From: Plasmodium brasilianum
Lineage: Eukaryota; Apicomplexa; Aconoidasida; Haemosporida; Plasmodiidae
Assembly: GCF_023973825.1 (NCBI RefSeq)
Contig: NC_090116.1
Coordinates: forward strand, 434,001-498,000
Reading direction: 5' to 3'
Length of the DNA: 64,000 bases
Shown here piece by piece: positions 1-11,174 of the stretch. The notes below the pieces were generated by a model that was given only the letters and a program-made list of their open reading frames with translations, made no database searches and was not told the origin of the DNA. Numbering within the stretch: the stretch's first letter is position 1; every line of letters starts with the position of its first letter. Made by a program: the position numbers and the translations under genes.

Positions 1-984
1 CAAAAGCAAAAGAACAAACATAAACAAATGTTATTTTAGTTTATAAATTATAATATTAACAAAAAACATATTATCTTTTTTAAAAATAATACAATGAAAT
101 AGATATTAAAAAATAAAATAAAAATACTTATATACATATATATATATATACATACATACATACATACATACATACACACATACATACATACATACATACA
201 AACACACATACAATCGAACACCCACACATTAATACAGCTAGAAATAAAAAAAAAAAAAAATTCATACATACATACGAACATCCGCACACTTTAAAATAGC
301 TAGATATAAAAAAAAAAAAAAAAAATTCTGAACGTTCAGAATATGTTAACGTTGTTTCATATTACATTTAAAAATTAACAAAATGTCTGACCGTCCATTT
401 TAACTATTTCGAAATTTCAACATCTAAAATATAAATACTGTAATACACCTTTTTGTATATATTTACCATTTTGTGAGTAAAGAAGGAAATAAAATATTTA
501 ACCATTTTGTTATACTAATTTTCCTTATATATATGTATGTATGTATGTATATAGATTTTATTTTCTCTACTGTTCTTTTTTTTTTTTTTTATATTTTATT
601 CTTTTTAACCTTCATTTTATTACTCTTAAAGAATACAGTTCATAATTTTACACAAATAAATGAAAATTTTTTTTGAGAACTACAATACAAAAATTAGAGT
701 AGCCATATGATCCATTGTTTACTTAAAAGTAGTTGTAAGCACAGATGAAATAAAAATTCAGCAAAATTATAACATAAAAAATGGTTGAATCTATAACTTA
801 ATTTTTAATTTACAAAAAAAAAAAAAAATAGAAAAAAAAAAATAATAAAATAAAAGTAATGCAATAAAAGTAATAAAATACAAATAAACAAACTAATTAT
901 ATTTACAAAATAAAAGTCTTCTAAAAATAGTAAAAAATAAATGCTTACTCATCCAAGAGAAATACCTTGTTCCCCTATTCGTTT
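1..984. other. Intergenic AT-rich DNA, no gene seen
   Basis: This left edge holds (TA)n and (CATA)n microsatellite DNA at about 130-205 and several poly(A) runs. Open frames here are short, made of low-complexity Tyr/Cys/Val or Phe/Leu codons, and the longest plus-strand one has no ATG start. It is probably the 3' flank of the minus-strand gene that ends at 985. I see no RNA gene. Confidence 0.6.
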
Positions 985-2385
985 TTACAATTTAATTTGC
1001 TTAACCATATTTAACAATTCTGGTACAATGTTTTTAAAAGGTTCCGATATAAGAATACAATTTAAAATTGTATGCACTCGCGCAACACAAATTATTATGA
1101 TATATACCATTTTTTTATAAGCTATGCAAGTTAAATAATTTGACAATATTCTCCCTACATAGTACATTAATCTTAAATTGTTTTTTATCTCATTATATAA
1201 TTCTATCAGTAAATACTCATCATTCTGTTCTATAACATCATAAAATATGGATAAAACATAATGCAGCTTCTTTAAATAATGTTTACACATAAAAAAAAAT
1301 TTCAATTTATGATATGTATTATAATTGCTGTTCAAATACTTTTTAAGAAACATATATTCATTAAATAAATTGTTTAGTATGTTTCTAAAGTTCGTTTTGT
1401 ACGTAACAATAAAACATTTTACCTCAACACATTTAGATAAAACCAATTTAACTATGTCCTTACTAACATTATTGGTATGCCCTAATTTATTTTTGCATTT
1501 ATATTTTCTTATTCTTCTTTCTTTCTTTACCTTTATGTCTGTTATATTATTCGTATGTAATTCAACTACACATTCTGAATTGCTCGATTTTTCTATTACA
1601 TTATTTGTATCAGCACATATATGTACTGTTTTATTTTCATATGTATTCGTCGAATATTGTATTCTGAATATAGTATTAGACGAATTACGTACGAATTTTT
1701 CAGTTTTGTGGATGCTTTCTAGTGAGTTTGCTTTAACTATTTCCTTTTTTTTTTCCTGAAAGTTTGCCTCACATTTTTCTTCTAGTTTTGCTTCGTATTT
1801 CGCTTTGCATTCTACTTCATATATTTCTTCCAGCTCCGTTGGTTCATTTTCCTGACACGTGTCATTTTTAATTTTATGCCTTTTTTTAAGTATTTCCCCC
1901 TTTGTCCTTATTTCTTTTGTCATAGCCCCCTTTTTGTCGTCATGTCTAACACTTTTTTGCTCGTATTGCATATAAGTTCTATCCTTATTCTTATTTATTA
2001 TTATTTTTTTTTTTTTCTTCTCCTTCCTTATATCTGTTTTGTTTCTTATTATTTTTGTTTTTTCTTTATTTTGTAAAATATTAATTTTTTCAGTGTTATG
2101 CTTCGTTTTTTCCTTTCTCTTTGCTCTCTTTTTAGTAACTCCAGATTTGTTGCTGACCCTCTTTGTAATATTTGTTTCTTCTTCATCGGTTTGTTTTACA
2201 ATAGGGCATAAATTTTCCTGCTTTAATTTTCTACATTGTTCAGAATTTTTTCTTTTCTGTTTTTTGAACTTTATAAAATTCCTAACAGTATTGAAACAAT
2301 TTTTCCTTTTCAGTATAAGTTTCTTTAAATTGCATAATGATAGTACTTGGTTTTTCCCACAAGTTTTTTTCTTACTTTTTGTCAT
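985..2385 (-). CDS. Lys-rich conserved-type protein of unknown function (possible Nepro/RMP-like C-terminus)
   Basis: This is an uninterrupted 466-residue frame. The first 300 residues are very basic and low in complexity (long Lys/Arg/Glu stretches), which suggests a nuclear or nucleolar protein. The last 150 residues, from about LSKCVEVKCF onward, are a compact, hydrophobic, predicted all-helical domain and are probably the functional part. The pattern of paired helices faintly resembles the Nepro/RNase MRP-associated domain, but I cannot confirm this and would not name it. The start at 2385 is the ATG of the last copy of a 23-bp repeat. An in-frame TAA lies just upstream inside the repeat, so the frame cannot extend without splicing. 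It is divergent from the methyltransferase gene at 3109. Confidence 0.75.
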   Translation of the reverse strand: MTKSKKKTCGKNQVLSLCNLKKLILKRKNCFNTVRNFIKFKKQKRKNSEQCRKLKQENLCPIVKQTDEEETNITKRVSNKSGVTKKRAKRKEKTKHNTEKINILQNKEKTKIIRNKTDIRKEKKKKKIIINKNKDRTYMQYEQKSVRHDDKKGAMTKEIRTKGEILKKRHKIKNDTCQENEPTELEEIYEVECKAKYEAKLEEKCEANFQEKKKEIVKANSLESIHKTEKFVRNSSNTIFRIQYSTNTYENKTVHICADTNNVIEKSSNSECVVELHTNNITDIKVKKERRIRKYKCKNKLGHTNNVSKDIVKLVLSKCVEVKCFIVTYKTNFRNILNNLFNEYMFLKKYLNSNYNTYHKLKFFFMCKHYLKKLHYVLSIFYDVIEQNDEYLLIELYNEIKNNLRLMYYVGRILSNYLTCIAYKKMVYIIIICVARVHTILNCILISEPFKNIVPELLNMVKQIKL

Positions 2386-2580
2386 ATTTTTTTCTTACTT
2401 TTTGTCATGTTTTTTTCTTACTTTTTGTCATGTTTTTTTCTTACTTTTTGTCATGTTTTTTTCTTACTTTTTGTCATGTTTTTTTCTTACTTTTTGTCAT
2501 ATTTTTTTCTTACTTTTTGTCATATTTTTTTCTTACTTTTTGTCATATTTTTTTCTTACTTTTTGTCATGTTTTTTTCTT
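2364..2580 (-). repeat. 23-bp tandem repeat, about nine copies, forming upstream mini-ORFs
   Basis: A 23-bp unit is repeated in perfect or near-perfect register. On the minus strand each copy carries an ATG, and the ATGs begin at 2385, 2408, 2431, 2454, 2477, 2500, 2523, 2546 and 2569. The only visible variation is one base before each ATG. Because 23 is not a multiple of three, each upstream ATG opens an eight-residue frame (MTKSKKK plus T or I) that stops at a TGA overlapping the next ATG as ATGA. The innermost ATG runs on into the 466-residue protein. Confidence 0.9.
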
Positions 2581-3108
2581 TTTTCTCTAATATAATTTGT
2601 AAAAATTAAAACGTCATAGGACTATGAAATAAAGGTCAAGTGAACATCATTTTTAAATATTAACCCTTTTTAATTTGAAGCTACCTTTTGAAATTAATAG
2701 AATATAAATATTTGAATATTGTATAAATAAACATTAAACAAAAAAAAGATTTCCAAGTAAAATAGCGAACAAGCTCTTCACAAGATAATCTACTATGATA
2801 TTACATATATGTTTGCCCTAATGCACGGTTTTTACAATATACAATACATTCATATATATATGTATGTACGCATGTACCTCTGGATGTACATATATGTATA
2901 TATCATGTTAATATATAGGCATATATAATTATTATATGCCTTCTGCGTATTATGGAACGTATATGCAGTAACTTCTGAATTTATAACAGGGAAAGGGGCA
3001 TTAAATTAAGGATATATTTTGAAATTTTTTTTTTCCTGTTTGTAATTTTTTTGTATTATATTTATTTTGCGCACATACTGATGAATAGAAGGGAAGAAAA
3101 AAAAAAAA
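2386..3108. other. Divergent intergenic region (promoters)
   Basis: The stretch lies between the minus-strand Lys-rich gene and the plus-strand methyltransferase, so it should hold both promoters. Apart from the 23-bp repeat it is simple AT-rich DNA with short TATATGTA tracts. No further gene is visible. Confidence 0.6.
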
Positions 3109-4249
3109 ATGTTTACACTATCCTCTTTTAAGAAGGTTAAAGATAGGCACGCATATATATGTATATACCTCTTTGCACGTTTAGAAAATTGAAAAACCTG
3201 TACATGCAACACGTTTAAGGTTTATCCCTTATAATAGCATACTTTTCCAGTACCCCCAAAGCTAATATTTTCAGTATATTTAATTGTTTATGTATGTTTT
3301 TCCTTTTTAGCTGCTTATAGGCGTGACAAGTGCAAATGTTGGGGTGGTGTTAAGCTGTTTTTATGTCTTCAAAAAAAATAGACCTTTAAATGATAAAAGT
3401 ATAAATGAACCAAGTGAAAATTTTCGAATTAAAACTTTTGACGAGCTAGCCAAAAACTACGATGAAAAAAATGATTTCATAGAAAAAATTACATCCATAA
3501 ACAAATACAAAAAAAAGAACTTTCGAAAAGTGCATGGTGTGGTACTAGAAATAGGAGCAGGGACAGGAAGAAATTTTTCCTATTTAAAAAATATAGAAGC
3601 CTTAGTATGTGTTGAAAAAAGCGTAAAAATGTGTGAACAGATAAAGAAAAAATTGGAAAAAGAAAAACCAATTTACCCTGTTTATGTTATAAACAATGAT
3701 ATAAAAAATAGTCTTTTCAAATCTAATGTTTTTGACTGTGTTATTTCGTCTTTTACATTATGTTCTTTTGAACATGTGGACGAAAGTTTACAAAAAGTAT
3801 TGGACATAATGAAACAAAATGGAAAATTTTATTTAATTGAAAGAGGTATTATTTATAACAAAATCATAAGATATATTTTAGAAAAACTGGATTTATACCC
3901 TAATAGGAAAATACCATGGGAATATGGCTATTATGAAAATAGAGACCCCTTAAATTTGTTAAAAAAAAATAACTTCAACATTGTTTTTAAACTTATAAAA
4001 AATGCTGGAAGTATTTACATAATAACAGCGAAGAAACATACTATCTCTTTATCTTATAGCCAAAGTAAACAATTTACTAAGGAAGAAAATAATACCAATA
4101 CAGTTACACATAACCATAATATGCCAAGCGAAAATAATAGCAACAAAAAATATATTCAACAAACAGTTCAAAAGAAAACTTTTGATATTGATAATATTAT
4201 ATGCCAACAAAAGGGTATTCCCATTTATTACTATTATAAAAATGTTTAA
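3109..4249 (+). CDS. Membrane-anchored SAM-dependent methyltransferase, two exons (3109-3135, 3311-4249)
   Basis: The large frame has no ATG start; it opens after a TTTTTAG acceptor at 3310. A short first exon starting at ATG 3109 (MFTLSSFKK) joins it in phase 0 through a GTTAAA donor at 3136, giving about 321 residues. The joined N-terminus is a hydrophobic segment (about residues 10-28) that looks like a membrane anchor. The glycine-rich SAM site EIGAGTG lies near residues 89-95 and is followed by the acidic strand-2 region and a CSFEHVDE-type motif, typical of class I methyltransferases. The N-terminal anchor followed by the fold recalls OMS1/METTL7-like proteins of mitochondria or ER. The last 60 residues are Asn-rich and poorly structured. 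The substrate is unknown. The short first exon and its donor are inferred and less certain than the rest. Confidence 0.75.
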
Positions 4250-4509
4250 CAAAAGTTTAGAAATGTATGTAAAATTACGACTAGAAAAAAAAAAAAAAAA
4301 AAAAAAAATTAACACTTTTAGTTATACTAGATGAAATTTTATTCTTAAAAAAATATACATATTGCTAAATGCCCTTTTTTTTTTATGTTTTTTGTTTTTT
4401 TTCCTGTCTTTAAGAAATTATTTGTAAACTTTAAAAATAAAAAAGAAGAAACTGTTTATTTGGTTACTTCCATGATGCGAAAAAAAAAAAAAAGGTTACA
4501 CATGGATAA

Positions 4510-4545
<36 letters not shown>

Positions 4546-4648
4546 ACTCAAAGCAAACCAAAAAAAAAAGCAAAATTAATATGAGGGTAAAAAAAAAAAA
4601 TGCAAACATTACTATACTTTTTAAAGGGTAATCATATATCTGTAACTT
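4250..4648. other. Convergent 3' flanks
   Basis: This is short AT-rich DNA between the stop of the methyltransferase and the stop of the PTH2 gene. It contains poly(A) at about 4284-4308 and a (TA)n run near 4515-4540. No gene is seen. Confidence 0.6.
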
Positions 4649-6041
4649 CTATAAAAGCTTAAGCTGCCCAGTTATATCGTTAACTACTTCATCTGGTACT
4701 ATAAGGAAATAATGAAAAAAAAAAAAAAAAAAATTAACTTTTTAGAGAATACAAAAACCATATTTTACCACAAAAAAATTTTAAAATAACGTATTTTTTT
4801 TCACAATCTCAGTAGAATACTATCTTATGTATATATATACATAATATATATAAGTATATAAGTTTATACATAATATAAATATGTATATATGTTTATACAT
4901 AATATATATATGTATATATGTTTATACATAATATATATATGTATATATGTTTATACATATATGCTTCAGTATAAAAATAAAAGTTCTAGTTTTTAACATA
5001 TACTCATAATACCCGGTTCAATAGCTATAACTGTTTCCGTGTTTGGCTCAATTTGTGTTCTTCCCTTTAACGGAAAAAAAGATACAAACATATGTGCTAA
5101 AATACGTGTGTTCATGAATGCACAGAGGAATTGACATACATGTTGTCACACTAATGCATATATAAAGGAACACAAATGTAAAAACACACCAAATAGATAA
5201 ACACATACATATAACGCAAACAAAATGTGCATATGTATGCCAAAATAAAAACATCACTGGCTTTGCTTGTACCGCGTCAATAATTATGGAGGTTATAAGG
5301 TTTTTCATTTTTGCCTTTCTCTCAATTTCATACATTTCTTCTGCGCTCTAAAAATAAAGAGATTTTTAATAGGGAATTAAAAAAAAAAAAATGAAATAAA
5401 ATAAAAGCAAAACGAACCGAAGTAAACAAATAAATATTCGCGTCTTACTGATATTTTAAGAACTATTTTTTTTTGTCCCGTTTTTTTCCACACATCGAAG
5501 TACGTCAAGGCACTTTGAGAGTTTCCGCTATTTTTAAGTTGATTTTTTCTTTTTAGCATTTTCTCGTAAACTGATAAGCATGCATGACAACACTGCGAAC
5601 ATATTTTTCCTTTGTTCATTTTTATATCTGGTAAAGAAGCACCAGCAATATAAAAAAAAAAAAAAAAAAAAAAATGCAATAGTGTTAGAGAAACAAAAAA
5701 ATGTGTAGGATAGTTGGCGGAAAAAAAAAAGAATGATAATTAAAATTAGATGGAAGGGAAATGGCTAATAATGGGGAAGGGGGGAAATATAGCACTAAAA
5801 AACATGCTTGCATTTTACCTGTCCTAACACAGAATACCATTTTACACTCAAGGTTATATATTGAATCAATATTTAAACAAGTTTCCTTTACTTTTAAAGC
5901 ACTTCTTTTTATTTCCTTTAAGTACTTAATCAATATGCCGAGTAAAAACCCACATATAAAGGTAAAGAACATAGTAAGGGTACTATCATATCTATCATTT
6001 TTTAAATTACTTAAATTTAGCTCATAGCTCTCTGAATTCAT
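4649..6041 (-). CDS. PTH2: Peptidyl-tRNA hydrolase 2, five exons
   Basis: Exons in transcript order are 6041-5819, 5627-5449, 5347-5273, 5064-5013 and 4698-4649. Phases match at all four junctions and the result is 192 residues. PTH2 cleaves the ester bond of peptidyl-tRNA released from stalled ribosomes and recycles the tRNA. The catalytic domain starts near residue 66 and shows the family hallmarks: CVRTDIKMNKGK, then SQCCHAC, then KKIVLKIS, the DAGRTQI loop, and an EPVPDEVVNDITGQLKLL end, closely like human PTRH2. Residues about 22-41 form a single membrane segment ahead of the domain, as in the mitochondrial/ER-anchored animal protein. Intron 4 contains a 29-bp repeat. The gene is divergent from the zinc-ribbon gene at 7731 and convergent with the methyltransferase. 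Confidence 0.93.
4863..4958. repeat. 29-bp AT-rich tandem repeat in PTH2 intron 4
   Basis: A unit beginning TTTATACATAATATA recurs at 4863, 4892, 4921 and 4950 (last copy partial), giving a 29-bp period. It lies wholly within the fourth intron of the PTH2 gene and makes up about a third of that intron. Confidence 0.8.
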
Positions 6042-7730
6042 AAGTCTTAAATTCTGGAAAATGATATATGTAACCGGTAAAGAGGTACATAAAAAAGATG
6101 ATCACTCAAATCAAGAATACTCGAAATGTGCTATATGCCGACGGTGCGTATTACGCGGTATGTACTGTGTGGTGAGTTCTATAAAGTATGTACTATGAAG
6201 CATGTAATATTTATTCGAAAAAAAAAAAAAAATGGAAAGGTTGAAAACACACTACATAAAGCCATAGTATTATACATACATAATTTTATGTAATTTTTCG
6301 CAGCACAAAAATTTGCACAATTTGCACAAGTATAAACTTGTATGCATATATGCAACTCAGTTTTAACTAATTTTTCGATATTACGTAAGAATAAAATTTC
6401 TCAGCCACAGCATAAACATTTTACACGTTAATTACTTATCTAAACCAAAAAAAAAAAAAAAAACATACATATATATATATATATATATACATGTATATAT
6501 GCAGTTACACGCATTTATAAGCAATAAGCTTATTTACTTTCAAGTTAATCTGTACATATTTTTCTTCATTTACACAATATTTCCCTCCCCATTTAACATA
6601 GTAAGTTGAAGAGCTATAATTAATGGGATTAAAAACTAGGCAATACCAAAAAGAAAAAAAAAAAAATAATAATTAAATAAAAAGCGCTTTAGAGACCCCA
6701 GGAAATCAAAATTACCGAACAGGTAAAAAAACAAAATACGCGAATAAACGGTATATTAAATTAGTTGTTTATACGCGTATTTATTAAGTATAATTATACA
6801 TATCATTTTTTTTTTTTTTTTTTTTTTTTTTTCTCCGCCTGAGTAACCTACAATAATTTTTGCAAATTTTAAAACACCGTTTATGTTACATAAAGTTTCA
6901 TGCATATCGTTATATATATATACGCATATACGTAAGATTTAAAGAAAAAAAAAATTATATTCTTTTTTTTTAGCATTGTTTGTTTTACAGCTGTATGTTA
7001 TTGTACAAATATTCACATTAAAATATACCTTTTTTGTTGTTTTATTAAAAATATTCGTTGTTCGTTGTTTGTTGTTTTTTTTTTTTTTTTTTTTTTTTAA
7101 TCTACTAATATATAATTTTTGTTTGAAATGGAAATAAATATATATTATTGTTTTTGTCATAATATGACATATTACTTGAAGATATTTTAATCTTTTATAA
7201 ATAATAATTTGTTCTTTTCGTTCTTTCTGTAATTAATTTTTTTATATAAGTCCATTTTGGCCTTCTATACATACATACATACATACGTACGTACGTAAAT
7301 AATAAATACATATGTAAATACATACGTAAACATATACGTATATACATCATGTATGTAGATACATGTGCAACATACGTACAACACCTGAGCATTTCACCAT
7401 TTTTATCGTTTCTGTGAATGAGCTAAAATTTGTATTATAATATGGAATAAATTATAAATAGATATCTCTCTTTGTAGGCTTTAAAAAAAAATAAAGAAAA
7501 AAGGAGAGAAGCAGAAACAAAAGTATATAAAGAAGGTATAAAGAAAAGCGATAGGGAAAATATTGGAACAATTGTAAATTACAGACACATTGAAAATTTT
7601 ATCTTTCCTTCATTCAAATATATGTAAAAATATATATATAAATATATACATATATATATATATATGTATATGCGTTTATATGTGTATATATTTGTGGGTA
7701 TAGTTATATGTACATGTATACCTAAGTAAA
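6042..7730. other. Divergent intergenic region, PTH2 and zinc-ribbon promoters
   Basis: About 1.7 kb lies between two divergent genes. It holds poly(A) near 6448-6464, a long T tract at about 6807-6832, another T tract at about 7074-7098, and (TA)n or TATATG tracts. Open frames here are short and low in complexity. I see no gene or structured RNA. Confidence 0.55.
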
Positions 7731-9968
7731 ATGAATTTTGAAAGAGAAAAAAAAAGGGGTAGTGTGCAGCATGAGGTATTAGTAAAAAATGAATTTTATG
7801 CAAATACTAGTAAAATAGGGGAAAACAGAAAAGGCGAAAATTACGATAAATATGAAAGGAACCAGGACAAAGAAAATGGAGTGAATAATAATAGCTTATC
7901 TCCATTAATTGCTGCACATAATTATTTTGAAAATAAATTTAATAATGAGGATACCTCAACAAAGAAAAAAAAAAAAAAAAAAAAGAGAAGTGAAAGAGAA
8001 GGAATAGGACTAGGAGAAAGAGATGACAAAGAAAACGAAATTGATAACACGAACGAGAATGACAAACTCATGGAATGTGTATCATCCCGTGGGTTAACAG
8101 GGAATACATTAAATTTTGTAAAAACGGAGATGAACAACTCACCAAGTAAAACAGTAAGTTATGTAATGAAAGAACAAAGGAAAATAAAAAACGAAAAAGC
8201 GTATACTACTAATGAGAATACAGAGGAATGGAATAGAATGAATGGAAGAAATAGGGTAAAGGAAGAAATAGGGGAGAAGGAAAAGAAAGAAAAGAGTTTA
8301 AATATGATAGAAATAATGACAGAAAAAGGAAAAATAAAAGATGAAACAAGAGAGCAGAGAATGGAAGATGAGAAAAGACAACAGGAAAAAAGGGAGAAGA
8401 AAAAGATAGAAAAAGAGAATAAAAGAGAGCAGAAAAGGATCGAAAAAGAGAAAAGGAAAGAGGAAAATAGGGAGCCGAGAACGGAAGATGAGAAAGGAAA
8501 GGAGGAAAAAGGCAAGCAGGAAAAGACAGAAAAAGAAAATACAAAAGAGGAAAGAAAGAGGAAGAAAAGAGAGCAGAAAAGGATGGAAAAAGAGAAAAGG
8601 GAAGAGGAAAACAGGGAGAAGGAAAGGATCGAAAAAGAGAAAAAAAAGGAGATGAGGAGGATAGAAAAAGAGAAAAAAAAGGAGATGAGGAGAATAGAAA
8701 AAGAGAAAAAAAAGGAGATTAGGAGGATAGAAAAAGAGGAAAAGATGGTGCAGGATCTGATAGAAAAGGAAGAAAAAATGATGGAGAAGATGATGGAAAA
8801 AAGGATAGAGGAAGAGAAAAAAAAGATAGAAGAAGAGAAAAAAAAGATAGAAAAAGAGGAAAAGTTGAATAAAAAAAGAGAGCATAAAAGGATTGAAAAA
8901 GAAAAAAGTAAAGAGTTGAGAAGGATAGAAAAAGAGAAAAAAAAAGAAAAAAAAAAAGAGAAAAAAAAAGAGGAAAAAAGAGAGCAAGAAGAGAAAGAAA
9001 AGGAAGAAGAGAAGAAGCGAATAGAAATGCAAATACAGAAAGAAAAGGAAAAAAGGAAACAAATGGAAATACAAATACAGAAAAAGTTGGAAAAAAAAAA
9101 GAAGCAGATAGAGGTAGAACAAGAGTTGCAAATACAAAGGGAAGAGAAAGAAAAAAAGATATTAAAAAAAAAGAAAAAGATGAAAGACAAAAAAGAAAGA
9201 AAGAAGAAAAGGGAGGAAGAAAAGAGGGTGAAAAAGATGTATAAAGAAATGAACAAAGAGTTAGAAGTAAAGAAGGAAAAAAGGAAGGAAATGAAAAAAG
9301 TACGTTTTGATGTGGATCAGGTAACATCAGAAGCCCTTCTAAACTACTTTATTGAATCGCACAGGAACAAAATAAGCATAGAAAATGATGAATTATGTCA
9401 ATTAGTAACAGGAAAGAAATTTTCGGATATAGAAAGATTAGTGAAAAATGCAACAGAAATAACACATCGTTCTTTAATGATTAAGAATATTCAAAATGAA
9501 AAATCAAAGTATTGTAAGTATTGTGGATATATATATAATTATGATGATTATATATATTTGTTTATAAAATGTTTCAGTTTGTTAAAACTAGAAAATAATA
9601 GTATGCAAGACTTCTATGATAATACTATTAAATGTGTTTATTGTGGTTATGTAATAGATGATATAGATATAGATAATCAAAATAATAATAAAGATACATA
9701 TATTGAAGTATGTTCATATAGAGAAAAATATATATATGATCAAAATAAAAAAAATTATTGGAAAAATAAAATTGCTTCATTCGATAAAAATACATTATTA
9801 TTTAAAGAAGATAATCATAGTGCTTATAATATATCTTACGAAAAGTGTACTGACTGTGGTAACGATTTTTTGTATTTTATAAATATTCAAACAAGAAGTG
9901 CGGACGAAGGGTCAACTATTATTTATTTTTGCCCCAACTGCAAAAAACAAACAACTGTTAATAATTAG
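7731..9968 (+). CDS. TFIIS-type zinc-ribbon protein, RPA12-like, with long Lys/Glu-rich N-terminus
   Basis: This is a single 745-residue frame from ATG 7731. Residues about 80-520 are almost only Lys, Glu, Arg, Ile and Met, with degenerate repeats of the kind EKEKKKEMRRI, probably long charged helix. The globular C-terminus begins near residue 525. It has CKYCGY near residue 594 and CVYCGY near 640, which could be an N-terminal zinc ribbon. It ends with CTDCG, then QTRSADEGSTIIYFCPNC. The last block is the hallmark C-terminal ribbon of TFIIS, RPA12 and RPC11, whose adjacent Asp-Glu reaches into the polymerase active site to stimulate RNA cleavage. The two-ribbon layout and RSADEG favour the Pol I subunit RPA12. 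The usual RPA12 is about 120 residues, so the N-terminal 500 are an extreme extension. A TFIIS-like role is the alternative. Confidence 0.8.
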   Translation: MNFEREKKRGSVQHEVLVKNEFYANTSKIGENRKGENYDKYERNQDKENGVNNNSLSPLIAAHNYFENKFNNEDTSTKKKKKKKKRSEREGIGLGERDDKENEIDNTNENDKLMECVSSRGLTGNTLNFVKTEMNNSPSKTVSYVMKEQRKIKNEKAYTTNENTEEWNRMNGRNRVKEEIGEKEKKEKSLNMIEIMTEKGKIKDETREQRMEDEKRQQEKREKKKIEKENKREQKRIEKEKRKEENREPRTEDEKGKEEKGKQEKTEKENTKEERKRKKREQKRMEKEKREEENREKERIEKEKKKEMRRIEKEKKKEMRRIEKEKKKEIRRIEKEEKMVQDLIEKEEKMMEKMMEKRIEEEKKKIEEEKKKIEKEEKLNKKREHKRIEKEKSKELRRIEKEKKKEKKKEKKKEEKREQEEKEKEEEKKRIEMQIQKEKEKRKQMEIQIQKKLEKKKKQIEVEQELQIQREEKEKKILKKKKKMKDKKERKKKREEEKRVKKMYKEMNKELEVKKEKRKEMKKVRFDVDQVTSEALLNYFIESHRNKISIENDELCQLVTGKKFSDIERLVKNATEITHRSLMIKNIQNEKSKYCKYCGYIYNYDDYIYLFIKCFSLLKLENNSMQDFYDNTIKCVYCGYVIDDIDIDNQNNNKDTYIEVCSYREKYIYDQNKKNYWKNKIASFDKNTLLFKEDNHSAYNISYEKCTDCGNDFLYFINIQTRSADEGSTIIYFCPNCKKQTTVNN

Positions 9969-10791
9969 CATTATGTATATCGAAATTTGTATTTGACTTT
10001 TTATTTATTTTTTAATTTTTATTGCATTTTGAATGAGGAAGGCTTAAGTTTTGCGCCACCGCAATTCTATATATACATGTGTGTATATGCATATATATAT
10101 ATATATATATATATATGTGCGTGTGGGGGGATTATATATACTATTCGGATAAGCATACCTTTAACAATTACATATTTAATTGTCAGTGATACATTCTTAA
10201 TTACATTGCTAATAACTTCATATGTAGAATGTAAAATGCATTTATATATGATGGGTAACTATCAAAATATACTTTTCCGTTTATTCTTCCATTTATATAT
10301 GCATACCATCCTTTTTGAATATCACTTATGACAACGCATTTTGTTGCGAGTAGCACGTTACGTATGTGAATATGCATAAGTATGTATATACATATATATA
10401 TTATATATGTGCTTTATTTGGAGCATTTATACTACACAAACATTTTATATGCCCGCAAACAGGCCTTTCATATGAGCCTTTAGCACGTGCATTTCGCACG
10501 TGCAAATTTTATTATATATCCATAATATAATTCAGCTGTTAAGTTATACATAATATATAATTTGTCTATGCATGTTTTTTTATAATATATATATATATAT
10601 TTTTTTTTTACTGTCAAAATAAACCATTTATGAAATAAATGAAATATAGATTATGAAATAATCCACCTTATGCTATGCAAATTAGTAAGTATTCAACGAA
10701 TGACTAATAATTCCATGCATATACCTTTGACATAATATTATACTAGTTTTAACGAATTATCAAATTATTGGGAAGAAATAATGAAGTGAAA

Positions 10792-10825
<34 letters not shown>

Positions 10826-11174
10826 AAGAAAAAGTGTGAGGGGTAATCAAATGGGGCATATACATATATATACGTATATATACATTTATGTACATATATG
10901 CATACACGTATATACTCAAGCTTACATTTCAAAAAATAGGAATATTCTATGACGGATATATCCTGCCCATACCACTTAAATTTTATTTAAAAATGGACTA
11001 ATGTTTTCAAATAAAAAAAAAAAAATATAAAATTTTTTTGAAATAATATGCATATGCATGTTATAAAAAAACTTATTCTCTTTTCATTGTTGCCATCATA
11101 GTGTGTAACTTATGTATCAAGTGTGTACGCAATATCACTTTTCTTTCTTTCCTTTTCTTTCCTTTTTATGCATT
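9969..11174. other. Intergenic, no gene seen
   Basis: This is the 3' flank of the zinc-ribbon gene. It contains (TA)n at about 10090-10115, poly(A) at about 10793-10822 and mixed TATACATA tracts. The 114-residue plus-strand frame at 9987 is hydrophobic low-complexity sequence from TATG repeats and is not convincing. Confidence 0.55.

Noticed and set aside
2039..2609. Three overlapping plus-strand Phe/Leu/Cys frames
   Set aside because: They are antisense to the Lys-rich gene and the 23-bp repeat, open in all three frames only because the unit lacks stops.
8159..9327. Long Phe/Ser/Leu-rich minus-strand frames (up to 365 residues)
   Set aside because: They are the antisense of the Lys/Glu-rich coding region, where AAA/GAA/AGA codons rarely give reverse stops.
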